The position numbers were made by a program, and so were the translations under genes. Under the pieces are notes generated by a model. It saw only the letters and a program-made list of their open reading frames with translations. It made no database searches and was not told the origin of the DNA. A DNA stretch of 64,000 nucleotides from JANPBY01 sp963805505 (GTDB taxonomy: Bacteria > Actinomycetota > Actinomycetes > DATJPE01): contig CAWDUP010000001.1 of the NCBI GenBank assembly GCA_963805505.1, positions 62,001-126,000 on the forward strand, read 5' to 3'. The stretch's first letter is position 1, and each line of letters opens with the position of its first letter. Shown here piece by piece: positions 1 through 9,394 of this stretch.

Positions 1-401
1 ACGAGAAGCGCAGGGCCAGAGCCGTGGACATCGGTGCCCACGCGTCGTTCGAGACCGGTGCGCGGCTGCCCGAGCGCGTTGACGCGGTGCTCGAGACGGT
101 GGGCGAGGCCACGTGGGCGCACAGTCTGCGCGCACTCCGGCCGGGTGGGCGCCTTGTCGTGTCCGGTTCAACGTCTGGCCCCAACCCCCCGGCAGATCTG
201 GCACGCGTGTTCTTCCTCCAGCTGTCCGTGGTGGGCTCCACGATGGGCACGCGCGCCGAGCTGGAAGGGCTGGCCCGGTTCTGCGTGACGACGGGAACGC
301 GTCCGCTGATCGACTCGACGTACGCGTTGGCCGATGCTCGTGCTGCTTTCGAACGGCTCGCGAGCGGTGAGGCGTTCGGCAAGCTGGTCCTCAGTCCCTG
401 A
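1..401 (+). CDS. Zinc-type alcohol dehydrogenase/quinone oxidoreductase family protein, C-terminal part (5' end outside window)
   Basis: The reading frame is open from base 3 to the TGA at 399-401, so the window begins inside the gene. The visible ~132 residues are the second half of a medium-chain dehydrogenase: the end of the Rossmann fold (VDAVLETVGEATW, then LRPGGRLVVSG), followed by the usual C-terminal segment where the gene helper pattern 'TYALADARAAFERLASGEAFGKLVLSP' is represented by ALADARAAFERLASGE and GKLVL. It would act as an NAD(P)H-dependent oxidoreductase of unknown substrate. The GTG at 24 is probably internal, because family-like sequence continues upstream of it to the window edge. 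It runs toward the leftward DUF6104 gene. Confidence 0.8.
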   Translation, partial: EKRRARAVDIGAHASFETGARLPERVDAVLETVGEATWAHSLRALRPGGRLVVSGSTSGPNPPADLARVFFLQLSVVGSTMGTRAELEGLARFCVTTGTRPLIDSTYALADARAAFERLASGEAFGKLVLSP

Positions 402-432
402 GCTTCGGGGCAGTGACCTGCACGAGCCGACC

Positions 433-615
433 TCAGTCGGCCATGTCTTCGTCGTCGAGGCGAGCCAGCCAGGTGGCCAGCCGCTCGACGGGCACCTCGA
501 AGTCGGGATGCTCGTCGACGAACTCCTGAAGTCGAGCCGACAACCACCCGAGGCTGACCTCCTCGTCGCCCCGCCGCGACTCCAGCTCCTCGATCCCACG
601 GTCGGTGAAGTACAT
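433..615 (-). CDS. DUF6104 family small protein
   Basis: This 60-residue acidic protein starts MYFTDRGIEELE and ends with ATWLARLDDEDMAD. I recognise the pattern as the DUF6104 family, short actinobacterial proteins usually found just downstream of kgd, as here. It begins 19 bp after the kgd stop on the same strand, so the two are probably co-transcribed. It has no signal peptide or membrane segment. Its function is unknown; the linkage to kgd suggests, but does not show, a role around the 2-oxoglutarate node. Confidence 0.8.
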   Translation of the reverse strand: MYFTDRGIEELESRRGDEEVSLGWLSARLQEFVDEHPDFEVPVERLATWLARLDDEDMAD

Positions 616-634
616 GCCGCCTCGCCCGATCGGC

Positions 635-3600
635 TCAGCTCAGCGCGTCGGCGACGAGCTGGCGCTGCTCGGCATCGTGGCGCTGGTGCGAGCCGACGGC
701 CGGCGAGGAGGACGCAGGTCGAGACACCCTCGTCAGTGGTCGGCCGATGAGCTCAGGCACCGAGCACGCTATGAACGTCCAGGCGCCCTGGTTGGCCGGC
801 TCCTCCTGCACCCACCGGACCTCCTCGAGCCCGGGATACTGAGCCAGCGCTTCCGGGAGCGTGCGGAACGGCAGCGGATAGAGGCGCTCTAGACGCAGGA
901 TGGCGGTGTCGGTCAACCCACGCGCCGCGCGTTCGGCCACCAGGTCCCAGTAGACCTTCCCGCTGCACAGCAGCACCCGACGGACAGCCGCCGGGTCGGT
1001 CTCGGTGTCGGGCTGCAGCGCACGGAAGAAACCTGACGTGAAGTCCGCCGTGGCCGACGCGGCCGCCTTGAGTCGGAGCATGGACTTCGGGGTGAAGACG
1101 ATGAGCGGGCGGCTCAGTGACGAATGGACCTGCCAGCGCAACAGATGGAAGTACGAGGCCGGCGTCGACGGCATGGCCACGGTCATGTTGTCCTCGGCGC
1201 ACAGCTGGAGGAACCGCTCGACGCGGGCTGAGGAGTGATCCGGCCCCTGACCCTCTTGACCATGGGGGAGAAGCAGAACAAGCGAGGAACGCTGCCCCCA
1301 CTTCTGCTCCCCCGAGGAGATGAATTCGTCGATGATCGTCTGGGCCCCGTTGACGAAGTCGCCGAACTGCGCCTCCCACATGACCAGGGCCTGGGGCCGG
1401 GCGACGGAGTAGCCGTACTCGAAGCCGACGGCAGCGAACTCTGACAGCAGCGAGTCGTAGACGTACAGCTTCGCGCCGTGCTCGTACAGCCGCTTCAGGG
1501 GTTTGTACTGCCATCCGGTTGCCCGGTCGACGATGACCGCATGCCGCTGGCCGAAGGTGCCCCGGCGGGAATCCTGGCCCACCAGGCGAACCGACGTGCC
1601 CTCGGTGAGCAGCGACCCGATGGCGAGGGCCTCGCCCATGGCCCAGTCGATCTGATCCTGCTCGACCATCTGCGCCCGTCGCTGCAGCTGCGGCGCCAGT
1701 CGCGGGTGAACGGTGAACCCCTCGGGCATCGACAGCTGTGAATCCACCACGCGTTTGATCACCTCGAGGTCGACACCCGTGGCGACGTCCGCGGAAGGAG
1801 TCTGGGGCACCAGGGACTTGCGACCCTCGCGTTCAACGGTCCGAGACTCCGCGTTGAGCGCTTCCTCGGCCTCGGCCGCTGCCGCCCGGGTGGCCTGGAA
1901 GACCTCCTCCAGCTGCTGCTGGTAGTCGCGGAGTGCTTCCTCGGCTTCCTCGACGCTGATGTCCCCTCGACCGATGAGCGCCTCGGTGTAGAGCTTGCGC
2001 ACCGACCGCTTGGCGTCGATGAGGTTGTACATCAGGGGCTGGGTCAGCGACGGGTCGTCGGCCTCGTTGTGACCACGGCGCCGGTAGCAGACCAGGTCGA
2101 TCACGACGTCCTTGTCGAAGGTCTGACGGAACTCGAAGGCCTGCCGCGCAACCCGCACGCAAGCCTCGGGATCGTCCCCGTTCACGTGGAAGATCGGCGC
2201 CTGGATGGTTCGGGCCACATCGGTGGCGTACGTCGAGGATCGGCTGTAGGCCGGCGACGTCGTGAAGCCGACCTGGTTGTTGACCACGACATGGACCGTC
2301 CCCCCGGTTCGGTAGCCCTGCAGCTGGCTCAGCTCGAGGGTCTCCGCGACCACGCCCTGACCAGCGAAGGCGGCATCACCGTGCATGAGGAGCGGCAGGA
2401 CGGGAAACTCCAGCCCGCGGTTGAGCAGGTCCTGCTTCGCGCGGACGACGCCTTCGAGGACAGGGTTGACCGCCTCGAGGTGCGAGGGATTGGCGACCAG
2501 GGTGACGGCGACCTTGGAGCCGTCGGGAGCGGTGAAGGACCCCTCGGCGCCCAGGTGGTACTTGACGTCGCCGGATCCGTGGGCCTCGCCTGGGTCGATG
2601 GTTCCTTCGAACTCGCGGAAGATCTGACCGTAGGACTTGCCCACGATGTTGACCAGGACGTTGAGGCGGCCGCGGTGCGGCATGCCGATGCAGACCTCCT
2701 CCATCCCCGCCTGGGCCGCCTCGGCGAGCACGGCGTCCAGCAGTGCCATCACCGACTCTCCGCCTTCGAGGGAGAACCGCTTCTGGCCAACGAACTTGGT
2801 CTGGAGGAACGTCTCGAACGCCTCAGCAGCGTTGAGTCGGCGCAGGATGCGCAGCTGCTCGTCCCGGTCGGCTTTCGCGTAGGGCACCTCGACCCGCTCC
2901 TGGATCCAGGCGCGCTGATCCGGGTCTTGGATGTGCATGTACTCGATGCCGATGGTGCGGCAGTAGGAGTTGCGCAGGATGCCGAGGATGTCTCGTAGCT
3001 TGGCGATCGGCATGCCGCCGAACCCGCCGGTGGCGAACTCGCGGTCGAGGTCCCACAGGGTGAGGCCGTGCGAGACGACGTCAAGATCCTCATGCCGGCG
3101 CTGCTTGTATTCCAAGGGGTCGGTGTCGGCCATCAGATGTCCGCGCACGCGGTAGGCGTGGATCAGCTCCTGGACGCGCGCCCCCTTGGTGACGTCGTCC
3201 TCGTGGGACGCGCTGATGTCCTGGACCCAGCGCACCGGTTCGTAGGGAATCCGCAGGGAAGCGAAGATCTGGTCGTAGAAGTCGTCCTCGCCGAGCAGCA
3301 GCTGGTGGATGCGTCGAAGGAAGTCGCCGGACTGCGCGCCCTGGATGATCCGGTGATCGTAGGTCGACGTGAGGGTCAGCGTCTTGGAGATCGCGTTGCG
3401 GGCCAACGTCTCCAACGACGCTCCGGCCCATTCGGCGGGGTACTCCATGGCCCCGACGCCGATGATCGTCCCTTGACCGGGCATGAGTCGCGGCACGGAG
3501 TGCACGGTGCCGATGGTGCCTGGGTTGGTGAGGCTGATCGTCGTCCCGGCGAAGTCGTCGACGACGAGCTTGCCGCTCCGGGCCTTGCGGACCAGATCCT

Positions 3601-4415
3601 CGTAGGCGGACCAGAACTGCGAGAAGTCCATGGCGTCGGCGGACTTGATGTTCGGTACCAACAACTGGCGGGTGCCGTCCGGCTTCGCGAGGTCGATGGC
3701 GAGGCCGAAGTTGACGTGCCCAGGCCGGACGAGGTTCGGCTTGCCGTCGATCTCGGCAAAAGCGGCGTTCATCTCGGGCATCACCGCCAAGGCACGTACG
3801 ACGGCCCAGCCGATGATGTGGGTGAACGACACCTTGCCGCCTCGCGAGCGAGACAGATGGTTGTTGAGCACGATGCGGTTGTCGATCAGCAGCTTCGCGG
3901 GCACGACGCGCACCGACGTTGCCGTCGGCACCGACAAGGAGCTCTCCATGTTGGTGACGACGCGGGCGGCGGGACCCCGAAGAGCGGTGTTCTCCGGTGC
4001 GTCCGTGGCCGACGGTTCAGGCGGGGCCGGTCGAAGCTTGGGGGCGGCCTTGGCCTCGGGTGCTCCACTGATCGTGGGTTCATTGGTCACGGCGTCCGGA
4101 GCCGGCTGGCTCGGTGCCGGCGGCGCTGCTCCTACGACGGGCGCGGACGCGGGACGGGGACGGCGCATCCGCCGTTGCGTCGGGAGTCGCCGCTTTCTCG
4201 GTCTGGGCAGCCGATGCCCCGTTGGGGCCGTCGTCAGCCGCTCTGGGGGGTGGTTTGCCGATGGCCTTGGCCAGCGTCACATCTGCGGGCTGGTAGTCGG
4301 CGAAGAAGTCCCACCAAGCCCGGTCGACCGACTCGGGGTCGGCCAGATAGGCCTGGTAGAGCTCGTCGACCAGCCACTCGTTCGGTCCGAAGCCGATCAT
4401 CGGGTTCGCGGTCAC
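635..4415 (-). CDS. kgd: Multifunctional 2-oxoglutarate decarboxylase/dehydrogenase (Kgd), with an apparent frameshift near the N-terminus
   Basis: Kgd joins an E2-like succinyltransferase domain to a thiamine-diphosphate E1 domain and works in the TCA cycle at 2-oxoglutarate. The start at 4415 gives the family N-terminus (FGPNEWLVDELYQAYLADP, WWDFFADY) and then a Pro/Ala-rich linker. From about 4168 the protein continues in a different frame for 1177 residues: E2 core (PTATSVRVVPAKLLIDNR, STYDHRIIQGAQSGDFL), then E1 (MPHRGRLNVLVNIVGKSYG, MWEAQFGDFVNGAQTIIDEF) and the usual end RVSRPASSSPAVGSHQRH. Joining the frames means skipping one base somewhere within about 4080-4200, inside the linker. 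The rejoined ~1260 residues match the family length and both parts are well conserved, so this is either a sequencing indel or a recent mutation. There is no lipoyl domain, as usual for Kgd. Confidence 0.9.
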
Positions 4416-4457
4416 AGAAGTTCAGCCTAGACGACTCGGACTCAGCAGGGTGAAGAC

Positions 4458-4835
4458 TCAGGAGGGGTAGACCGCGTCGCCCTGCCAGAAATACCACCGG
4501 TAGCCCCAGGGATCGGTGACGTGGATGGTTCGCGGACCGTAGTCCTCGTCCCTGGCCGGTTCGACGCCGACGCCCTCATCGAGGATGTGGCGGCGCAGCG
4601 CGTCCACATCATCCACGCCGACGATGACCAAGGCCCCGCTGCCCTCCTCGGCACCCGGCGCCCGGCCGGTCATCATGATCCGCTGCGCACCTACGGCGAT
4701 CTCGGCCTCTTCGACGTGTCCTCCTTCTCCGGTCACGGTCTTGCGAGCGCCGAACCCGAACACGCGTTCCAGCCAGTCCAGAGCCTCGCCGGCGTCGGCG
4801 TAGTAGAGGTAGGGAGTGACCGAGGTGAACGTCAT
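4458..4835 (-). CDS. VOC (glyoxalase/bleomycin-resistance-like) family protein
   Basis: This 125-residue protein has the vicinal-oxygen-chelate fold signature: beta-alpha-beta start TSVTPYLYYADAGEALDWL, FGFGARKTV, and a C-terminal metal-site-like strand ending HVTDPWGYRWYFWQ. Proteins of this type (the PhnB/YdcA-like glyoxalase group) are cytosolic; the substrate cannot be predicted. Its ATG overlaps the stop of the deacetylase-fold gene upstream by 4 bp (4832-4835), so the two are translationally coupled. It lies 42 bp upstream of kgd on the same strand. Confidence 0.8.
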   Translation of the reverse strand: MTFTSVTPYLYYADAGEALDWLERVFGFGARKTVTGEGGHVEEAEIAVGAQRIMMTGRAPGAEEGSGALVIVGVDDVDALRRHILDEGVGVEPARDEDYGPRTIHVTDPWGYRWYFWQGDAVYPS

Positions 4836-6016
4836 GTCAGGCTTCCTTCGAAGGGGCTGAGAAAGGCGACGACCAGCTCGCCCAACGTGGACAGGTGATA
4901 CCCACCCTCTTGCACGTGAACCGTTGGCAGGTTCAAGGCGGCAATCCGGCTGCCGGCCTCGGCATAGCCCTGCCTGGACACCTTGAGCGGGCTCTCCGGA
5001 TCATCCGCCGCCGCGTCCACGCCGAGCGAGACCACGACTGCGGTCGCTGCGTGCCCTAGAACCGCGCTGCAGAGCTGGTCGATTGCTCCTAGCCAGGCTT
5101 CGTCGCCGGAGCCGGGCGGAAGCGGGAGGTTGCAGGTGCTCCCCTGGCCGGGGCCTTCTCCGACCTCCTCGGGGAAGCCGACGAAGTGGGGAAACCAGCC
5201 GGCACCGGGGTCGACATGGACAGAGGCGTAGAGCACGTCGGCCCGGTCGTAGAACAACGCCTGCGTGCCGTTCCCGTGGTGGGCGTCCACGTCGATGACG
5301 GCCACTCGCTCATGGCCGGCACGCACGAGCGTCTCGGCTGCGACCGCGGCGTTGTTGAGATAGCAGGAACCACCGAAGCCCGTACGGCTGGCGTGGTGGC
5401 CCGGCGGCCGGCACAGGGCGTAGGCGCTAGGTGTCTCACCGGTCGCCACGAGGTCCGCCGCGGTCTGGGCGACGTCGACAGCGGCCCGAGCGGCCGTCCA
5501 GGTGCCCGGCCCGATGAGTGTCATCGTGTCGTAGCACCAGCGACCGGCCGTGGCGTGGATGGCGGTCGGCTCACGTACGGCGAGCGTGCCTACGAGGCTG
5601 GGAAGCGGGAAGACGTACGGAACGACTCGGTCCTGCCCGACCTCCTCGGGAATCCCCGAACCCATCCACTGTTCGTAGCCGTGCGCCAGGTGATCGAGCA
5701 GGCCTGGATCGTGCACCGCCTCGAGCACGTCGTCGTCGTGCGGGCGAGCCGCGACCTCAGGGGCGCCTGCCGCCGCGCAGGCCTCCCGGATCCGAAGCGC
5801 GCGCTCGGGCAGCTCGGTGCCGGGGGTGCGCACGCCGACCCAGATCTCGGCCGAAGGCTCGTGCAGCAGCACGTCGGCGCCCCAGACCACCGTCGTCGTC
5901 ACCGCTGTCCTCGTCACGGCTGTCGTCACCCCTGTCGTCACCCCTGTCGTCGTCACGGCTGTCGTCACCCCTGCCGTCGTGACCCCTGCCGTCGTTTGCG
6001 CCACGAGGGTGAGCAT
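4832..6016 (-). CDS. Histone deacetylase/acetylpolyamine amidohydrolase family protein
   Basis: This is a zinc-dependent deacetylase-fold enzyme, which removes acetyl groups from lysine side chains or acetylpolyamines. Visible signatures are CRPPGHHASRTGFGGSCYLN (active-site histidines), VIDVDAHHGNGTQALF (zinc-ligand Asp and His), SLGVDAAADDPESPLKVS (second zinc-side Asp) and VQEGGYHL. The start is uncertain. ATG at 6016 gives 394 residues, but residues ~8-42 are a Thr/Val/Gly repeat encoded by a minisatellite, and the family homology begins near ADVLLHEPSAEIWVG. A GTG at 5890 (352 residues) is an equally possible start. Neither start has a convincing ribosome-binding site. It is coupled to the VOC gene downstream and faces the P1 peptidase gene divergently. 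Confidence 0.82.
   Translation of the reverse strand: MLTLVAQTTAGVTTAGVTTAVTTTGVTTGVTTAVTRTAVTTTVVWGADVLLHEPSAEIWVGVRTPGTELPERALRIREACAAAGAPEVAARPHDDDVLEAVHDPGLLDHLAHGYEQWMGSGIPEEVGQDRVVPYVFPLPSLVGTLAVREPTAIHATAGRWCYDTMTLIGPGTWTAARAAVDVAQTAADLVATGETPSAYALCRPPGHHASRTGFGGSCYLNNAAVAAETLVRAGHERVAVIDVDAHHGNGTQALFYDRADVLYASVHVDPGAGWFPHFVGFPEEVGEGPGQGSTCNLPLPPGSGDEAWLGAIDQLCSAVLGHAATAVVVSLGVDAAADDPESPLKVSRQGYAEAGSRIAALNLPTVHVQEGGYHLSTLGELVVAFLSPFEGSLT
5891..6003. repeat. 12/15-bp minisatellite at the 5' end of the deacetylase-fold gene
   Basis: On the + strand about eight tandem units follow one another: 12-bp units of the form GTCGTCACCCCT and 15-bp versions carrying an extra GTC, with C/G changes near the end. 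All unit lengths are multiples of three, so copy-number change would keep the frame if it is translated (leftward it reads as repeats of GVTTA, AVTT and GVTTG). It lies either in the leader or in the first 42 codons of the deacetylase gene, depending on which start is used. Confidence 0.8.
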
Positions 6017-6053
6017 GCCAGGACCGGGCCGACCGACGTCCCCCGGCCACGTT

Positions 6054-6160
6054 GCGCTTCACCCACCAGTGCGCCCTGCTTCGCCCACAGGAAATGCCCC
6101 CATTCCCGACATTTCTCGCTTTTGAGCGACCTTCAGGGGTACCTCTGGTGGGTGAAGCGC
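6054..6160. repeat. Perfect 16-bp inverted repeat with 75-bp spacing in a divergent intergenic region
   Basis: GCGCTTCACCCACCAG at 6054-6069 recurs exactly as its reverse complement at 6145-6160. A second pair, CCCCATTCC at 6098-6106 and GGAATGGGG at 6161-6169, interlocks with the first, and a short stem (TCGCT/AGCGA, 6116-6129) lies inside the spacer. The element sits between the divergent deacetylase and P1 peptidase genes, so it may be a pair of operator sites or a structured leader RNA of the peptidase gene. Confidence 0.75.
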
Positions 6161-6225
6161 GGAATGGGGTGATGGCGCGGGGGAGCGAGGGGCGGGGGAG
6201 TGAGGGCGTACGGCAGGATGCGGAC

Positions 6226-7314
6226 ATGCCACGCGCTGCTGACTTGGGAATCAGGATCGGGCTGCTGCCGAGCGGTCCGACCAACTCCGTCCTCGACGTC
6301 GCCGGCGTTGGTCTCGGCCACGCCACCATCGCTCGAGATGAGCCCGATCCGCCCGAGGGTCGAGGCATCGCCCGCACCGGCGTCACCGTTCTCCGGCTGG
6401 CCGACGACATCTTCGACCGACCGATGCCGTGCGGCGGCGCCGTGCTCAACGGAGCGGGCGAGCTCACGGGCCTGACGACCGCCCGGGAGTGGCGGTTGCT
6501 CGAGACCCCGATCCTGCTCACGTCGACGATGCAGCTCGGCCGGGTCTACGACTCGGCGTGCCTGCTGATGCTCGAGGAGGCCGAGGGTGTCAGCGAGCAG
6601 GTCGTCATCCCTGTCGTGGGGGAGTGCGATGACTCCTGGCTCAACGAGATCCGCTGCATGCAGGTGACCGAGACCGACGTCCGGGCCGCGTGGCAGGCGG
6701 CCAAAGACTCGGTGGGCTCCACAGTTCCCCCGGCTGAGGGTGCAGTCGGGTCCGGCACGGGGATGCTGTGCTTAGGGTTCAAGGGCGGCATCGGTACGGC
6801 GTCCCGAGTGACTCCCGCCGGTCACACGGTGGCCGTCCTCGTCATGACCAACTTCGGGTCCCGCGAACGACTCACCGTTGACGGCGTGCCGGTCGGTCGG
6901 CTGCTCGGTGAAGAGGTGCCGGGATGGGTTCCGGCCGACGACGGATCCTGCATCGGTATCGCTGTCACCGATGCACCGTTGGACGGAGCTGGGTGTGAGC
7001 GCCTGGCCCGACGCATCGGCCTGGGGCTGGCTCGGACGGGTTCCGTGGCGACGCACGGCAGCGGGGAGATCTTCATGGGCGTGGCCACGGGTCTCCGCGC
7101 TGACCGCGAGGCCCAGCTGCAGGGCACGCCGACGACCGGCAGCGCTCTCAACCCGCTGTTCGAGGCCGTCGTCGAAGCCAGCGAGGAGGCCGTCCTCAAC
7201 TCGATGCTCGGCGCGGTCACGACCACCGGTCGAAAGGACAGGGTGGCGCACGCGCTGCCGTCAGAGCCGGTACGCGAACTGCTGGTCGCCTCCGGCCGGA
7301 TCGCGGGCGCGTGA
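6226..7314 (+). CDS. P1 family (DmpA-type) peptidase
   Basis: This 362-residue enzyme belongs to the N-terminal-nucleophile aminopeptidase family (L-aminopeptidase/D-esterase DmpA, beta-peptidyl aminopeptidases), which self-cleaves to expose a catalytic Ser. Signatures in order are GPTNSVLDVAGVGLGHATI at the N-terminus, GSGTGMLCLGFKGGIGTASR, MTNFGSRERLTVDG, and the processing/nucleophile region DDGSCIGIAVTDAPLDGAG, with Gly-Ser as the expected cleavage point. ATG 6226 was chosen because the family sequence begins there; the open frame extends back to 6052, but that part overlaps the inverted-repeat region and is not protein-like. It overlaps the CocE-type hydrolase by 4 bp (GTGA), so the two form an operon. 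Confidence 0.85.
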   Translation: MPRAADLGIRIGLLPSGPTNSVLDVAGVGLGHATIARDEPDPPEGRGIARTGVTVLRLADDIFDRPMPCGGAVLNGAGELTGLTTAREWRLLETPILLTSTMQLGRVYDSACLLMLEEAEGVSEQVVIPVVGECDDSWLNEIRCMQVTETDVRAAWQAAKDSVGSTVPPAEGAVGSGTGMLCLGFKGGIGTASRVTPAGHTVAVLVMTNFGSRERLTVDGVPVGRLLGEEVPGWVPADDGSCIGIAVTDAPLDGAGCERLARRIGLGLARTGSVATHGSGEIFMGVATGLRADREAQLQGTPTTGSALNPLFEAVVEASEEAVLNSMLGAVTTTGRKDRVAHALPSEPVRELLVASGRIAGA

Positions 7315-9275
7315 CGGTGTCGATGCCCGACGAGACCGGCACACCCCAAGGCGCCCGGGTGGACGACTGGATCGTCATGGCCGACGGAGTCCGGTTGGCC
7401 GTCACGCTGTACCTCCCGAACCCGGCGCGCGGATCGCAGCCCTGCATCCTCGAGGCCTTGCCCTATCGCAAGGACGACATGACGTCGTCGGGGTATGCCC
7501 CGGAGTACGAACGGCTGCGTGACGAGTACGGCTACGCCGTCGCCCGCCTCGACCTGCGTGGCACGGGAAGCAGTGGAGGTCGAGCAACCGACGAATACCC
7601 CGAGCAGGAGCAGGCCGACCTGCACGAGGTGATCGCGTGGTTGGCCGGCCAGGAATGGTGCAGTGGCGCCGTCGGCATGTACGGGACGTCGTACTCAGGG
7701 TTCAACGCTCTGCAGATGGCTTGTGAGCGTCCACCGGCGCTGAAGGCCGTGTGCGCGATCTACGCCACTGACGACCGCTACACGGACGACGTGCACTACC
7801 TCGGGGGAGTCCTCAAGTGGCTCGACCTCGTCGACTACTGCCACTACATGACACCCATGAACGCTCTTCCTCCGGTGCCCTCGGTGTGGGGGGACGGTTG
7901 GCGTGAGGAGTGGCTCGCGCGGATTGCAGAGCACGAGCCGTGGCTGTTGACGTGGATGGAGCACGGCGTCGATGGGCCGTACTGGAGGCATGGCTCGGTG
8001 CGACCCGACTACGACCGCATCGAGTGCGCGACGATGATCGTCGCCGGCTGGGCGGACGGCTATCGCAACAACTCGTTCCGAATGATGGAAGCCCTGGCGC
8101 GCAACGATGTTCCCCGTCGTCTGCTGGCCGGTCCGTGGGCACATGCCTCGACGGCAAGCTCTCTTCCCGGTCCGCGGATCGATCTGGTCCCGGAGATGGC
8201 CCGGTGGTGGGACCGGTGGTTGCGGGGAATCGACAACGGGATCGACGCCGAGCCGGAAGCGGTTTGGTACGTCCGCGACTCCCACCGTCCAGCCCCCGAC
8301 CTGGATACGGTTCCGGGCCTGTGGCGCGCCGAGGAATGGCCCTCGCCGAGGTCGGGTACTCGCAAGCTCGAGCTGTTCGGGCGGCGGCCGTATCACGTCA
8401 AACCCGATGTCGGTGTGGATGCCTGGCTGTCGTGCGCCGGTCACCTGCCCTACGGGCAACCGCTCGACCAGCGTCACGACGACGCCGAGTCACTGACCTG
8501 GGACTTCAATGCGGATCAGATCGAGCTGGCCGGAAATGCGTTGCTGCATCTGACCGTCTCGGCCGACCGGCCCTCAGCGCAGATCGCAGTCAAGCTGTGT
8601 GATGTCTTCGTCGACGGCACCTCGACCCTCATCACCCGCGGGCTCATCGACCTCGATGCGCGCGATTCACTTGCCGCACGGGTGCCTTTGGTGCCCGGCG
8701 AGGTCTACGAGGTGACCGTAGAACTCGAGGCGACCGCATGGCGGTTCGCCGCCGGACACAAGCTGCGGCTGTCGATCGCTGGCGCGGACTGGCCGAATAC
8801 GGCAGCGCCGCCCCAGCCGGTGGTTCTCCACGTGCGAGCCGGCACCCTGGAACTCCCTGTCATGGAGGCTCCCTCCCCACACCCGGCGCCGACGTTCGCC
8901 GCAGGTGCTGAGGCTGAAGGCGAGCATGACGAGGACGGCGAGATCGTCTGGCAGATTCAGCGCGATGTCTTGTCGCGCCGAACAACCTGTGTGGTCGACC
9001 ATGGCTCCACCTACGACGCGCCTTACGGGTCGGTGACCGAGCATTACGGGGGTCTGGTGAGCGTCGACCTCCTGACGTTCGACCAGCGCGCCGAGTCTGA
9101 TGTGTCGTTCGCCATGCGCTACGACGACCCAGGTATCGAGGTCACGGCACGGTCCAGACTCGACGTCCGGGCAACCGCGCAGTCCTACGACGTATCCATC
9201 GAGCTGACCTGCCTCGAGTCAGACGTCGAGGTTGCCCACCGGAGGTGGGAGCGGTCGTTCGCCCGCCGGCGCTAG
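7311..9275 (+). CDS. CocE/NonD family hydrolase (X-Pro dipeptidyl-peptidase S15-like)
   Basis: This 654-residue alpha/beta-hydrolase resembles cocaine esterase and X-Pro dipeptidyl peptidases. The N-terminal part has MADGVRLAVTLYLP and the oxyanion-loop region ALPYRKDDMTSSG; the nucleophile elbow GMYGTSYSGF puts the catalytic Ser near residue 127; the acid and His lie around IVAGWADGY and LAGPWAHAS. The C-terminal third is the jelly-roll domain of the family (LTVSADRPSAQIAVKLCDVF, FAAGHKLRLSIAGADWP). There is no signal peptide, so it is probably cytosolic. It is translationally coupled to the P1 peptidase, suggesting both process unusual peptides, amides or esters. Confidence 0.87.
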   Translation: MTVSMPDETGTPQGARVDDWIVMADGVRLAVTLYLPNPARGSQPCILEALPYRKDDMTSSGYAPEYERLRDEYGYAVARLDLRGTGSSGGRATDEYPEQEQADLHEVIAWLAGQEWCSGAVGMYGTSYSGFNALQMACERPPALKAVCAIYATDDRYTDDVHYLGGVLKWLDLVDYCHYMTPMNALPPVPSVWGDGWREEWLARIAEHEPWLLTWMEHGVDGPYWRHGSVRPDYDRIECATMIVAGWADGYRNNSFRMMEALARNDVPRRLLAGPWAHASTASSLPGPRIDLVPEMARWWDRWLRGIDNGIDAEPEAVWYVRDSHRPAPDLDTVPGLWRAEEWPSPRSGTRKLELFGRRPYHVKPDVGVDAWLSCAGHLPYGQPLDQRHDDAESLTWDFNADQIELAGNALLHLTVSADRPSAQIAVKLCDVFVDGTSTLITRGLIDLDARDSLAARVPLVPGEVYEVTVELEATAWRFAAGHKLRLSIAGADWPNTAAPPQPVVLHVRAGTLELPVMEAPSPHPAPTFAAGAEAEGEHDEDGEIVWQIQRDVLSRRTTCVVDHGSTYDAPYGSVTEHYGGLVSVDLLTFDQRAESDVSFAMRYDDPGIEVTARSRLDVRATAQSYDVSIELTCLESDVEVAHRRWERSFARRR

Positions 9276-9394
9276 ACGGAGCAGCCAATCGCCTGTCACC
9301 AGCCGCGATGCACCTCGCGTGGGCGGATGCCGGGTTGGTGAGTGATGCGAATCTCCTCTAGTTTCCGGCAGGCCGGGCGAGCAGACTCGCGGGC

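Noticed and set aside
3068..4453. A 461-codon open frame on the + strand opposite kgd
   Set aside because: It is antisense to well-conserved Kgd sequence and has no recognisable domain; GC-rich genes create such long open frames.
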